A stretch of DNA of 64,000 bases from Bradyrhizobium sp. 138 (GCF_023074075.1 NZ_JADPKT010000022.1:248001-312000); one strand, 5' to 3'; shown: positions 1 to 8,377, counted from the stretch's first letter. Numbers and translations are program-made. Notes: a model not told the origin generated them from the letters alone.

Positions 1-899
1 TCGCCACCGCGGAGGCGCAGCGCATCGTCGAGCAGGCGATGAAGGATCCGTTCGACCATTGGCTGTCGGGCAATCCGAACATGGCCAACAGGCTGCTCGA
101 CTTCGTGATCGACCGCGCCGAGGAGCGGCTGCGTCGCCGTCAGGAGAAGGAGACCGCGCGCAAGACCGCCGGCAAGAAGCTGCGCCTGCCCGGCAAGCTC
201 GCCGACTGCACCGACGCCGGCACCGATGGCTCAGAGCTGTTCATCGTCGAGGGTGACTCGGCCGGCGGCAGCGCCAAGCAGGCGCGCGACCGCAAGACGC
301 AAGCGGTCCTGCCGTTGCGCGGAAAAATCCTCAACGTCGCTTCCGCCGGCAAGGACAAGCTGACGGCCAACGCCCAGCTCTCCGACCTCGTGCAGGCGAT
401 CGGCTGCGGCCAGCTCTTACATTACCGCGAAGAGGATCTGCGCTATCAGCGCATCATCATCATGACAGACGCCGACGTCGACGGCGCCCACATCGCTTCG
501 CTCCTGATCACCTTCTTCTACCGGCAGATGCCGCGGCTGATCGACGAGGGCCACCTCTTCCTCGCGGTGCCGCCGCTCTACAAGCTGACCCACGGCTCGA
601 AATCGGTCTACGCGCGCGACGACAAGCACAAGGAAGAGCTGCTCAAGAGCGCATTCAACGCCAACGCCAAGGTCGAGGTGAACCGCTTCAAAGGACTCGG
701 CGAGATGATGCCGGCGCAGCTCAAGGAAACCACCATGGATCCAGCTAAGCGCACGCTGCTCAAGGTGGTGCTGCTCGCCGACGATCGCGATACCACCGCG
801 GATTCGGTGGAGCGCCTGATGGGCACCAAGGCCGAGGCGCGTTTCGCCTTCATCTCGGACAAGGCCGAGTTTGCCAGCGAAGAGTTGCTGGACGTCTGA
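1..899 (+). CDS. parE: DNA topoisomerase IV subunit B, C-terminal part (5' end outside window)
   Basis: ATPase subunit of topoisomerase IV, which decatenates chromosomes with ParC. The open frame runs in from base 3 without a start, so only the C-terminal part is present. Visible are the TOPRIM signature EGDSAGGSAKQ near nt 247, the metal-binding TDADVDGAH near nt 466, and RFKGLGEM near nt 685 followed by the conserved KETTMDPAKRTL. There is no long insertion between the TOPRIM motifs and RFKGLGEM. That fits ParE better than the GyrB of many Gram-negatives, but GyrB cannot be fully excluded from this fragment. The gene ends at a TGA with a hairpin terminator just downstream. Confidence 0.88.
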   Translation, partial: ATAEAQRIVEQAMKDPFDHWLSGNPNMANRLLDFVIDRAEERLRRRQEKETARKTAGKKLRLPGKLADCTDAGTDGSELFIVEGDSAGGSAKQARDRKTQAVLPLRGKILNVASAGKDKLTANAQLSDLVQAIGCGQLLHYREEDLRYQRIIIMTDADVDGAHIASLLITFFYRQMPRLIDEGHLFLAVPPLYKLTHGSKSVYARDDKHKEELLKSAFNANAKVEVNRFKGLGEMMPAQLKETTMDPAKRTLLKVVLLADDRDTTADSVERLMGTKAEARFAFISDKAEFASEELLDV

Positions 900-925
900 G
901 CCATCGGGGACGTCCGCTCGGTTCA

Positions 926-957
926 AGAGCCTCGGCGAGGAGCCGGGGCTCTTTTGC
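926..957 (+). terminator. Intrinsic terminator after parE
   Basis: A 10-bp stem (926-935 with 943-952, one G-T pair) is followed by a T-rich run at 951-960. It lies about 27 bases after the parE stop codon. Confidence 0.75.
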
Positions 958-1340
958 TTTTTGGGGACGCTGCCCTATGTCGATAGCGCCAGCCTGTGGC
1001 CCGGCTTTGCGCGATTTCCGGCGCCGCCTGCGCGACTCGGCCAACGACTCACGGCGCTGAAGCTGAGGCAGGACTGCCTCCATTTCGGACAAAGCCGAAT
1101 TTCCTAACGAAACCTTACCCGAATTCGAGATTTCAAAATCGCCGCAAGATACTGACTTTACGCAATTATTTCCAATTCCGAGAACTGCGCAGCAAATACC
1201 CGCTCACCGGCGTTTTCCGGCGACTGTGCCCGCGCGGCAACAGCATTTCGGCGCGAAACGTCTATAGTCCGGGTCATCAGATGACACGCACTTCAGCGCG
1301 CTCGCGCCTGCTACGACAGACCAAGGTTGGGGATTTTGAC
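958..1340. other. Intergenic stretch with a parE-tail-like fragment
   Basis: No convincing gene. Bases 1081-1110 resemble the last codons of parE (851-880): 24 of 30 bases match and the peptide ISDKAEF is preserved, with the differences inside those seven codons all in third positions. The rest probably holds the promoter and leader of the outer-membrane protein gene that starts at 1341. An open frame from 996 runs into that gene but lacks coding character before the signal peptide. Confidence 0.5.
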
Positions 1341-2123
1341 ATGAAAAAGACTTTGCTCGCTCTGACCGCGGTTGCCGCGATGACCGGTTCGGCCTCGGCG
1401 GCCGACCTCGGTGCCCGTCCCTACGTGAAGGCTCCGATGCCGGCGCCCGTCGCCAACTGGACCGGCTTCTACGTCTTCGGCGGTGGCGGCGGCGGCCTCT
1501 CCAATGCCGACCAGCATGTCCAGACCACCGTCGGCGCGGTTCCGCTGACGATCGATCAGCGCCAGGGCGGTTCGGGTTGGTTCGGCACCGTCGGCGCCGG
1601 CTACGACTGGCAGTTCAGCGGCACCTGGGTCGCCGGTGTGTTCGCTGACGGTCAGTTCGGCAGCATCCGCGCAACCATCCAGGATCCGATCGCTGGCATC
1701 ACCGGCAACCAGAAGCTGGAAACCTCCTGGGCCGCGGGTGTGCGCCTCGGCTGGCTGGTGGCTCCGAACGTTCTCTCCTACGTCAACGGCGGTTACACCG
1801 GCGCTCACTTCGGCCAGACCAACTTCACGACCCTCGGCGGCACGCCCGCCGGTATCCACCTGAGCAGCTACAACCGCAACGGTTGGTTCGTCGGTGGCGG
1901 CGTCGAGAACAGCCTGAACATCTTCGGCATCACCTCGCCCGGCTGGTTCATGAAGACCGAGTATCGTTCGGCCTTCTACAATGCCAAGACCCAGGACGAG
2001 CTGTTCGACGGTACCAACGCGCTGGTTGGCAACAGCATCCGCGCCAACAGCTGGAACCAGACGATCTCGACCTCGCTGGTCTATCGCTTCAACTGGACCG
2101 GTCCGGTCGTTGCGAAGTACTGA
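1341..2123 (+). CDS. Outer-membrane beta-barrel protein, Omp25/Omp31-like
   Basis: A 260-residue exported protein, probably an eight-stranded outer-membrane barrel of the Omp25/Omp31/OmpA-like type common in Rhizobiales. It starts with a signal peptide (Lys-Lys, hydrophobic core, cleavage after ASA near residue 20). Next comes a Pro/Ala-rich linker with the AADLGARPYVKAP motif, then NWTGFYV, which opens the barrel. Alternating Gly/aromatic strands follow and the protein ends in a basic-aromatic strand. I chose the ATG at 1341 because the upstream extension of the frame has no coding features and the signal peptide begins here. The protein encoded on the minus strand at 3472-4245 is a paralogue with the same N-terminal layout. 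Specific ligand or pore function cannot be read from sequence. Confidence 0.87.
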   Translation: MKKTLLALTAVAAMTGSASAADLGARPYVKAPMPAPVANWTGFYVFGGGGGGLSNADQHVQTTVGAVPLTIDQRQGGSGWFGTVGAGYDWQFSGTWVAGVFADGQFGSIRATIQDPIAGITGNQKLETSWAAGVRLGWLVAPNVLSYVNGGYTGAHFGQTNFTTLGGTPAGIHLSSYNRNGWFVGGGVENSLNIFGITSPGWFMKTEYRSAFYNAKTQDELFDGTNALVGNSIRANSWNQTISTSLVYRFNWTGPVVAKY

Positions 2124-2145
2124 TCTGATCTCACGATCAAACGTC

Positions 2146-2175
2146 AAAGCCCCGGCATTGTCCGGGGCTTTTTCG
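2146..2175 (+). terminator. Intrinsic terminator after the first Omp gene
   Basis: A perfect 10-bp stem (2146-2155 with 2162-2171) with a six-base loop, running directly into a T tract. It lies 22 bases after the stop codon. Confidence 0.85.
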
Positions 2176-2388
2176 TTGTGAGCGTGTCGGCAGCCAATGC
2201 TCGCCTCCAGGGACAGTACTCAGCGTGAGCTGAGCTTCGATCCCACACGACATCGTCGATCCCCTGCCCCGCGCATCGCGCATTGTAACCGAACCAAGGC
2301 TACGGTTACTGTGCGCCCCAAGCTTTCGAGGCCGCAGCATCCTTGATGCCGCGAGTCGCGACGGAAGCAGATCGATGGGGAGGAATAC

Positions 2389-2568
2389 ATGCGCAGATTT
2401 CTGCTTGTAGCAGGCCTGTTTGCCCTCGCCGTCGGGCTGCTCTGGATCGGACAGGGCACGGGCCCCTGGCCGCGATCGAGCTTCATGGTCAACCAGCTGC
2501 AATGGGCCGGCTATGGCGCCGCCATGGCCGGCTTCGGGCTGGTGCTGATCTGGCAGAGCAACCAATAA
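2389..2568 (+). CDS. Small two-helix membrane protein, 59 aa
   Basis: A short gene starting at the ATG at 2389, behind a good ribosome-binding site (GGGGAGGA about 5 bases upstream). Two hydrophobic segments are visible: residues 4-21, and about 40-55, which starts AGYGAAMAGFGLVLIW. A short polar loop containing GQGTGPWPR lies between them. This is the pattern of a small inner-membrane hairpin protein. It lies 21 bases before the downstream dehydrogenase gene on the same strand, so the two may be co-transcribed. I do not recognise a family with a known function. Confidence 0.65.
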   Translation: MRRFLLVAGLFALAVGLLWIGQGTGPWPRSSFMVNQLQWAGYGAAMAGFGLVLIWQSNQ

Positions 2569-2589
2569 CAGAAACCAGGGAATACAAGC

Positions 2590-3360
2590 ATGACATCCAG
2601 CCGCTTCGATCTCCGCGGCAAGGTCGCGGTCGTAACAGGAGGCAATGGCGGCATCGGGCTCGGCATGGCGCGCGGCCTTGCCGATGCCGGCGCCGACATC
2701 GCCGTGGTCGGACGCAACGAGGCCAAGTCCAAAGCAGCGGTCGAAGATCTCAGCCAGCGCGGCGTCAAGGCGATCGCGGTTGCGACCGACGTCACCGACA
2801 AGGCCGCGATCGAAGCCATGATTGCCCGCGTGGTCAAGGATCTCGGCCGCATCGACATTCTCGTCAACAATGCCGGCATGAGCATCCGCAAGCCGCCACA
2901 CGAGCTCGAGCTCGACGAGTGGAACAAGGTGATCGACACCAACCTCACCAGCGCCTTCCTGTGCTCGAAGCTCGCCTATCCGCACCTGAAGGCGTCAGGC
3001 AACGGCAAGGTGATCAACATCGGCTCGATGATGTCGATCTTCGGAGCGAGCTTCGCCACCGCCTACGCGGCGAGCAAGGGCGGCATCGTGCAGTACACCC
3101 GTGCCTGCGCCAATGCCTGGGCGCCCGACAACATCCAGGTCAACGCGATCCTGCCGGGCTGGATCGATACCGACCTCACCCGCGGCGCGCGGCAGCAGGT
3201 GTCGGGCTTGCACGAGCGGGTGTTGGCGCGGACGCCTGCGGGACGTTGGGGCGACATCGACGACTTCGCTGGCATCGCCGTGTTCCTGGCATCGCCCGCG
3301 TCGAACTTCGTCACGGGCACCGCAATCCCCGTCGATGGTGGCTTCTCGGTGATGGCCTGA
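2590..3360 (+). CDS. SDR-family NAD(P)-dependent oxidoreductase
   Basis: A 256-residue classical short-chain dehydrogenase/reductase, a soluble cytoplasmic enzyme. The cofactor motif TGGNGGIG lies around residues 16-23, NNAG near 93-96, and the catalytic Ser/Tyr/Lys triad is visible as S146, Y159 and K163 (YAASK). The C-terminus carries the usual PVDGGFSVMA end. It resembles the gluconate 5-dehydrogenase / 2-deoxy-D-gluconate 3-dehydrogenase branch, but the substrate cannot be fixed from sequence. A ribosome-binding site (CAGGGAA) precedes the ATG. It follows a 59-residue membrane protein gene and ends at a strong bidirectional terminator. Confidence 0.88.
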   Translation: MTSSRFDLRGKVAVVTGGNGGIGLGMARGLADAGADIAVVGRNEAKSKAAVEDLSQRGVKAIAVATDVTDKAAIEAMIARVVKDLGRIDILVNNAGMSIRKPPHELELDEWNKVIDTNLTSAFLCSKLAYPHLKASGNGKVINIGSMMSIFGASFATAYAASKGGIVQYTRACANAWAPDNIQVNAILPGWIDTDLTRGARQQVSGLHERVLARTPAGRWGDIDDFAGIAVFLASPASNFVTGTAIPVDGGFSVMA

Positions 3361-3390
3361 GGCCAACCCCGCCCGCAATCCAATCGCGCA

Positions 3391-3428
3391 AAAAAGAAGC
3401 CCCGGTCGAAGCCGGGGCTTTTTAATTT
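3391..3428. terminator. Bidirectional intrinsic terminator
   Basis: A 9-bp GC-rich stem (3397-3405 with 3412-3420) has a T run on its plus-strand 3' side and an A run on the other side. It can therefore end both the dehydrogenase gene (plus) and the convergent Omp gene (minus). Confidence 0.85.
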
Positions 3429-3471
3429 TGGCAGTGCTTTTTTGATCGTTGGTCGCGTTGCGTCGACGTGC

Positions 3472-4245
3472 TCAATAGCGGGCGATGGTCGGGGCGTCGA
3501 ACTTGTAGCTCGCGCGCACGACGGCCCACTGGATATCGCGCGGCTTGGTGTCGAAGGTGTAGTTACCCGAGGTGCCGCCGAGCTGATAGGTCTGGCTGGC
3601 GAAGGCCGCGTAGTTGTATTCGAGGCCGACGATCCAGTTGCGGGTGATGCCGTATTCCCAGCCGGCGCCGACGGTCCAGCCGTTGTGCCAATGGGTCTGA
3701 CCACCCGAGCCCGTGGACGGGTTCGCAACGTTGTCGACCACCGAGAGACGGTTGTTCATGCCGGCATAGCCGCCCTTGATGTAGAACAGGTTGTTCTGCA
3801 CGGCGAAGCCGGCACGGCCAACGACCGTCGCGAGCACGTTGGCGCGCCAACTGAACTGATCGTCGAGGCCGGCGCCGAACACGGTGTTCGTGAACGAGCC
3901 CTTGTTGTCGAGGCCGGAGATCGTACCTTCCATGCCGAACACGTAGTTGTTGGCCTGCCAGTTGTAGCCGATCTGGGCGCCGCCCATGATGCCCGAATTG
4001 CGCTGACGGAAGCCTTGGCCCAGCGAAAGATCGCCGAACGGCGCGCCGGTCCCGTTGTTGATGAACTGCTCGTTGGTCCACGCGCCACCGATATGGCCGC
4101 CGACATAGAACCCGGTCCAGTTGAACAGCGGCTCGGCATAGGCGGGCGCCTTCGTGTAGCGCGCGCCGAGATCGGCGGCGGAAGCAGCACCGGTCGAAAC
4201 CAGAGCGGTCGTGCAGGCGAAGGCGGCAATCAATTTATTACGCAT
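3472..4245 (-). CDS. Outer-membrane beta-barrel protein, Omp25/Omp31-like (second copy)
   Basis: A 257-residue exported protein with signal peptide MRNKLIAAFACTTALVSTGA and cleavage near ASA. AADLGARYTKAPAYAEP and then NWTGFYVGGHIGGAW follow, the hallmark opening of Rhizobiales Omp25-type barrels. The body shows alternating strand patterns and ends with VRASYKFDAPTIARY, whose last strand has the terminal aromatic expected for BAM recognition. An in-frame start 12 codons upstream exists, but the ATG at 4245 places the signal peptide at the N-terminus. It is a paralogue of the protein at 1341-2123, convergent with it and separated by an SDR gene. Role: probably envelope structure or a small pore; not determinable further. 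Confidence 0.88.
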   Translation of the reverse strand: MRNKLIAAFACTTALVSTGAASAADLGARYTKAPAYAEPLFNWTGFYVGGHIGGAWTNEQFINNGTGAPFGDLSLGQGFRQRNSGIMGGAQIGYNWQANNYVFGMEGTISGLDNKGSFTNTVFGAGLDDQFSWRANVLATVVGRAGFAVQNNLFYIKGGYAGMNNRLSVVDNVANPSTGSGGQTHWHNGWTVGAGWEYGITRNWIVGLEYNYAAFASQTYQLGGTSGNYTFDTKPRDIQWAVVRASYKFDAPTIARY

Positions 4246-4424
4246 GGTACACCCCGTGTCCTTTGATGGGCGCACGGTCACAGACGGGTGTTACTAAAAT
4301 TCGAATCAACAGAGTTAACGTGGCGCCTGCGCACGCGCGGGTTCGCAGATCCGCGAGCGCTGTTGCACGCTCGCAACGCCGCAGGCACGATTTAACGCGA
4401 AATTATCCCTACCGATTTCCTGCG

Positions 4425-5672
4425 CTACGACGTCGGCGCGGCCTTCGAATGCACGTGCTCGGGCCGCACGCCGAGTGCCAGCAGGCGCGCCGGGATGCCC
4501 TGGAGCCACGGTAGCGCAGTGATGAGGCGCACGATCAGCGGCACCTTCAGCGGCACGTCGCCGCCTTTCAAGGCGCCGCTGATGATGTTGTTCTGCACGA
4601 CCACCTGCATGCGCTGCGTCATCTTCACCGGGAACTCGCGGCGACGCCTGACGGCGTCGAGATCGTTCTCGGAGGGACAGCCGTGCTGCATCTTGTCCGC
4701 CAAGAGATTGGCGGTCGCGACCGCATCCTGGACGGCGAGATTGACGCCGACGCCGCCGATCGGCGACATCGCATGCGCGGCGTCGCCGATGCAAAGCAGG
4801 CCCGGCCGCGTCCAGCGCTTAAGGCGGTTGATCGCGACGGTCAGCAGCTTGACGTCGTCGAAGCTCTTCACCTCGGCGATGCCGCCCTTCAGGATCGGCG
4901 CCATGCGCACGACGTCGTCGAGCAGCGCCCGCAGCCCCCTCGCCTTCACCGCCTCGTGCTGTCCCTTGGCGATGACATAGGCGCATTGCCAATAGTCGCC
5001 GCGGTCGAAGGTAATCATCATCTTGCCGGGCTCGACGCGCGCGAACACCTTTTCGGTCTCGTCTGGTTTGCGGCCGGCGCGGAACCACAGCACGTCCATC
5101 GGTGCGCCGATCTCCTCGACGGCAAGGCCCGCGAGTTCGCGCACCGTCGAATGCCGGCCGTCGCAGGCGATGGTGAGATCGGCTTCGATGTCGATGATGC
5201 CATCAGGCGTCTTTGCCCGCACGCCGGCGATCGTCTCGCCGCGGCGGATCAGATCGACCGCCTCGGTGCTCATCATCACCTCGAGCGAGGCAAAGCGCCG
5301 GCCGGCCTCGCGCAGAAAATTCAGGAAGTCCCATTGCGGCATGAAGGCGATGAAGGGGTACTTGGTGTGCAGCCGGGAAAGATCGGCAATGCGCACCGGC
5401 GTGCCGCCGAACAGGCCGTCCATCTTCTGCAAGCGTTGATGCGGCAGCTTCAGGAAGCCGTCGATCAGGCCAAGTTCGTCCATCACTTGAAGCGTCGATG
5501 GATGCACCGTATCGCCGCGGAAATCGCGGAAGAAATCCGCATGCTTCTCCAGCACCACGACCTCGATGCCAGCGCGCCCCAGCAGATATCCGAGCATCAT
5601 GCCGGCCGGCCCGCCGCCGACGATGCAGCAGCGGACCTTTTTCGTCCGGTTCGATTGTGGGTCGGACGTCAT
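4425..5672 (-). CDS. FAD-dependent monooxygenase-type oxidoreductase
   Basis: A 415-residue flavoprotein of the p-hydroxybenzoate hydroxylase/UbiH-like fold. The dinucleotide-binding GGGPAGMMLGYLLGRAG lies near residues 20-36, with the acidic residue of VVVLEKH at the end of the second strand. FRGDTVHPSTLQVMDELGL is typical of aromatic hydroxylases. The second FAD motif GDAAHAMSPIGGVGVNLAVQD lies near residue 300. Likely reaction: NAD(P)H-dependent hydroxylation or oxidation of an aromatic or related substrate, unknown. The ATG at 5672 is used here; a GTG three codons upstream is an alternative. It stands alone, with non-coding sequence on both sides. Confidence 0.85.
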   Translation of the reverse strand: MTSDPQSNRTKKVRCCIVGGGPAGMMLGYLLGRAGIEVVVLEKHADFFRDFRGDTVHPSTLQVMDELGLIDGFLKLPHQRLQKMDGLFGGTPVRIADLSRLHTKYPFIAFMPQWDFLNFLREAGRRFASLEVMMSTEAVDLIRRGETIAGVRAKTPDGIIDIEADLTIACDGRHSTVRELAGLAVEEIGAPMDVLWFRAGRKPDETEKVFARVEPGKMMITFDRGDYWQCAYVIAKGQHEAVKARGLRALLDDVVRMAPILKGGIAEVKSFDDVKLLTVAINRLKRWTRPGLLCIGDAAHAMSPIGGVGVNLAVQDAVATANLLADKMQHGCPSENDLDAVRRRREFPVKMTQRMQVVVQNNIISGALKGGDVPLKVPLIVRLITALPWLQGIPARLLALGVRPEHVHSKAAPTS

Positions 5673-6006
5673 TGCAGCCACGATCCGCGATGTGAGTGTC
5701 GATCAAGATATGGCGGGCAATGTAACGCCGATTCCGGTCGAACGGAGCCTGAATCTGGATGCGCGGTGCCAGCGCTGGCCGGCCGCTTGGATCACACTGG
5801 CCCTTTCCGATCCCGGGTGAGCCGCGCGCCGTATCGCGCTGGTCTATCTGCGCACGCGCCGAAGCCGCGATGCGGAAGAGAGCGAGCCGAGGACTTAGCT
5901 TGGCTGCGGCGCAGACCGCGCCTGCACCGGCTGTCCGCGTCGGTTGCCACTCGCAAGGCGACAGAAAGGCCCGCATCGCGCGGGCCTTTCCTGGACGGGA
6001 ACTGGA
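5673..6006. other. Intergenic stretch without a recognisable gene
   Basis: This 334-base gap lies between the flavoprotein start and the stop of the Gly/Ser-rich protein gene. It should contain the promoter of the flavoprotein gene at its left end. Its right end holds the terminator for the minus-strand gene at 6007. No other gene is supported; open frames here lack start signals and coding character. Confidence 0.5.
5964..5990 (-). terminator. Terminator-like hairpin for the gene at 6007-6444
   Basis: A perfect 11-bp stem (5964-5974 with 5980-5990) with a five-base loop lies 17 bases beyond the stop codon on the minus strand. The T run is only three bases long, so efficiency is uncertain. 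Confidence 0.6.
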
Positions 6007-6444
6007 CTATTTCTGATCTTCGTTGCTGGTCCCGGTGCCCGGGCTGCCGATCGGCAGTCCGTTGGGCGCATGACCGGCCCCCATGTTTCGCGCGGCCTGC
6101 GCCGCTGTCGGCGACGTGACGTTCGCAGTCGGCGGCTGAACGTTCGGACTGCTCTGGCTTCTGTTGGTGTTGGCGTTGGCTCCCGTGGTGGTGGCACGCG
6201 TCCCCATCCCCGAAGGAGCCGACGGCCCCGAATTGGCACTGCTGGATGACGTGCCCATTCCGGCCCCCGAGCTGGCCGCGGATCCCGCGCCTCCGGTACC
6301 CGTTCCGGCAGCGGCACTGGCGCCCCCACTGCCCGCACCACCACCGCCCGAACCGCCGCCGCCAGCGCCGCCACCTCCCTGAGCATAAGCGGCTGTCGAA
6401 AGCGCAGCGCTAGCGAAGGCTACGAGGATGGTCTTGCGGATCAT
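6007..6444 (-). CDS. Exported Gly/Ala/Ser/Thr-rich low-complexity protein
   Basis: A 145-residue protein starting MIRKTILVAFASAALSTA, a clear signal peptide with a predicted cut after AYA. The mature part is almost entirely low complexity: a long Gly/Ser/Ala stretch, then Thr/Asn/Ser/Pro-rich sequence, ending in a more ordinary polar tail. No enzyme motif is present. I placed the start at 6444 because the ribosome-binding site GGGAG lies 6 bases before it and the signal peptide begins there; the frame stays open for nine further codons. It probably sits in the periplasm or on the envelope; function unknown. Confidence 0.7.
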   Translation of the reverse strand: MIRKTILVAFASAALSTAAYAQGGGGAGGGGSGGGGAGSGGASAAAGTGTGGAGSAASSGAGMGTSSSSANSGPSAPSGMGTRATTTGANANTNRSQSSPNVQPPTANVTSPTAAQAARNMGAGHAPNGLPIGSPGTGTSNEDQK

Positions 6445-6549
6445 GGGGCGTCTCCCTGGTTTGGTGGACAATCCAGGTGACCGAGGCGTTGTTCCTTCGC
6501 GTGCGGCCTTGCCGAACCTCTAGGCCTCAGTCACGGGATGCCGAAGTCG

Positions 6550-6657
6550 TTAGCTTTCGTCGCTCTGCCAGAAGCTCAGCGATGGTTGGATGACGACCGC
6601 AAATGCTGCAAGGGCAAGCAAGGCCACGACGACAAATGCAATTGCGAACCCTTCCAT
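6550..6657 (-). CDS. Single-span small membrane protein, 35 aa
   Basis: A 35-codon gene with a strong AGGAG ribosome-binding site about 5 bases before its ATG. The peptide is one continuous hydrophobic helix (FAIAFVVVALLALAAFAVVI) followed by a short polar tail ending QSDES. It is the 3' part of a longer open frame, but the ribosome-binding site and hydrophobicity point to this internal start. No family recognised. It resembles the many single-span stress or regulatory microproteins of bacteria, but that is only an analogy. Confidence 0.55.
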   Translation of the reverse strand: MEGFAIAFVVVALLALAAFAVVIQPSLSFWQSDES

Positions 6658-6807
6658 GGAGTCTCCTGGCGCCACAGCCCTCTTCCGGCATGAATGCCGG
6701 TACGGTGCGGCGGCATGGTGGCTCCAAGGTGGACTTAACATGCCTTTTGAAGACCAGTTCCGTGTCGGTTCGCGCCCCTTGGGGGAGCGAGCAAGCCCGC
6801 GACTGCC

Positions 6808-7961
6808 ATGTCGCTGCTCAAGAAGGCGGTGACTAACGGTCTTCCGGCAGACGTGTGCGTTATTGGCGACAGCAATGTGACCAACGCGCTGCACTACACC
6901 TACCGGTTTGCGAACGTTTTCATCAAGGCGGCAAATGCCGCTTTGACGATAAGGAATAGGTTCTACGACGACACCACGAATACCTGGCCCGCAGCAACGA
7001 CGCTCGCCTCTGGCGGAGCGGGGCCAATCGAATTCTGGCACGCCACCAGGACTGGTTCTCAGCCCACCTACTTTCTAGGAGGCAAGCGAGCGACCTGCAT
7101 TGATGCAATGCCGGCGTCACCCGCTCTATATATAATCCACCATGGCCCGAATTCGACCGCCTACACGGGCACATACTCTCAGCGTGCGCAGTTCATGACG
7201 CTGATCGAAGCTTTGAAACTGCGTTCGCCGAGTACGCCCATTTTGCTGGTCTATGAGCATCCTGATCGCGACGACAATCTCATGGCGGCGGTCAACACCG
7301 CACAGCAGGCCATCGTTGCGCTTTATCCCGATATTTTGAAGATGGACGAGTACGGGTTTTTGTCGCAGCCGGCAAGCCGAGCGGTTGGTACTCCGACAAC
7401 ATCCACACCTCGACACCCGCTGGAACGGCGGCGACGGGTCAGGCTGTCAGCTACGGATTGCTGTGTGACTTGTATAGTGCGTGCTCAGCGTCGGCTATCA
7501 TTACGCCATCGGCAGCGTTCCTTTCGCAGAGCGGCACGCAGCTGCTGGCAAATCAGAACTTCTTTTTGTTCTCCGGTGCGACGCCCGACAGTTGGACAGG
7601 CGCCAACGGCGTCACAATCACCAAGGACACAAGCATTGTAGATCCGCGGCGGCCGGGCTCATACTCTGTGCAGTTCAGCGGCAATGCCGGATTTCAGTCG
7701 ATGGATCAGGTTGTCACCGGAGCCGCGCTTGCTGCCCGTAAAGCCGCTGGTGTAGCTACTCTAGTGGCTGGTGTTTGCACTGATCCGGCGTCACTTTCAG
7801 GTGTTGGTTCGATTGGCATGACGATGTTCGGGGGCGGCGCAGATGCGCTCGAAACGAACGTGGTGGTGCCTGGCGGTTGGATGGACGTGATTTTTCCGAG
7901 TGAGCCAATTCCGAGCAACGCGTCCAGCTTCAAGGTGAACCTGTACGCCTCGCTTCACTGA
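6808..7961 (+). pseudogene. SGNH/GDSL-hydrolase-like gene broken by a frameshift
   Basis: Two overlapping frames together look like one SGNH hydrolase of about 380 residues. The first frame (from 6808) has the nucleophile block VCVIGDSNVTNA and a later HHGPNS that fits block III. The catalytic Asp-His block appears only in the next frame, as WYSDNIHTSTPAG from 7386, continuing to the stop at 7961 with a beta-rich C-terminal module. The switch lies near a T5 run at 7357-7361; one extra T would join the frames as GFFVAAGKPSGWYSDNIH. A similar break may lie upstream: the ATG at 6740, behind AAGGTGG, would join the frame if the G5 run at 6781-6785 had one more G. Either a decayed gene or consensus errors. 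Base composition is less GC-rich than the flanks. Confidence 0.7.
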
Positions 7962-8067
7962 TGTCGCCGGCATCGAACGCAGCAGCGGATGCTTCTAGCC
8001 ACTTGAGTTGCTCATCAAGATGGGTTTCGAGCTCTTCTCGCGTCAGTGCACGTTTTGGGCGGTGCAT
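7930..8067 (-). pseudogene. Truncated N-terminal fragment of an island-type small protein
   Basis: A 45-codon frame starting at the ATG at 8067 reads like the first part of a family often seen in phage and island regions of these bacteria: LTREELETHLDEQLKWLEAS, then AAAFDAGDISEA followed by Arg. Family members (from memory) go on with a conserved TIRVLLHD-type segment, which is absent here. The frame instead ends at 7930 inside the 3' end of the convergent SGNH gene. This looks like a junction where the gene was cut off. Function unknown; a short genuine protein cannot be excluded. Confidence 0.45.
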
Positions 8068-8143
8068 TGCTATCGTTCCGGTAGGTTGGGATGCTGGGAA
8101 GCTAGCCGGCTCCGCAAGTAGTCCACTCCCTTCAGGCTAACGT

Positions 8144-8377
8144 TCACTCCTCTCCAGCTCCTCGGTGCTTCCGTTCGGTGGCCTCCAATCTTGTTTTTCG
8201 GAATTGATCTACGCCATAGGCGATCATCACTCCGACAATACACCCGACAAAGGTGCCTATGCCGGTCGTGTGGCCGAACAGCTTCTCTTCGATCCATCCG
8301 AACACCCAGATTGAGACGAGCACTAAGATTAGCGGCCCCAGAGCTTCAGTCGTCGTTATTTTTGGCTTTGAGAGCAC
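8144..8377 (-). CDS. Small membrane protein with two hydrophobic segments, 77 aa
   Basis: GTG start at 8377 with a good GGGAGG ribosome-binding site about 8 bases upstream. Hydrophobic segments lie at about residues 14-28 (PLILVLVSIWVFGWI) and 40-55 (IGTFVGCIVGVMIAYGV). They flank the charged EEKLFGH loop and are followed by a basic/acidic cytoplasmic tail. No known family recognised. It lies in the accessory patch next to the broken SGNH gene. Confidence 0.6.
   Translation of the reverse strand: MLSKPKITTTEALGPLILVLVSIWVFGWIEEKLFGHTTGIGTFVGCIVGVMIAYGVDQFRKTRLEATERKHRGAGEE

Noticed and set aside
7357-7362. Programmed -1 frameshifting at the SGNH gene T run
   Set aside because: The local bases (G GGT TTT TG) do not form a proper X-XXY-YYZ heptamer in the reading frame and no following pseudoknot is evident. 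Decay or a base-count error is simpler.
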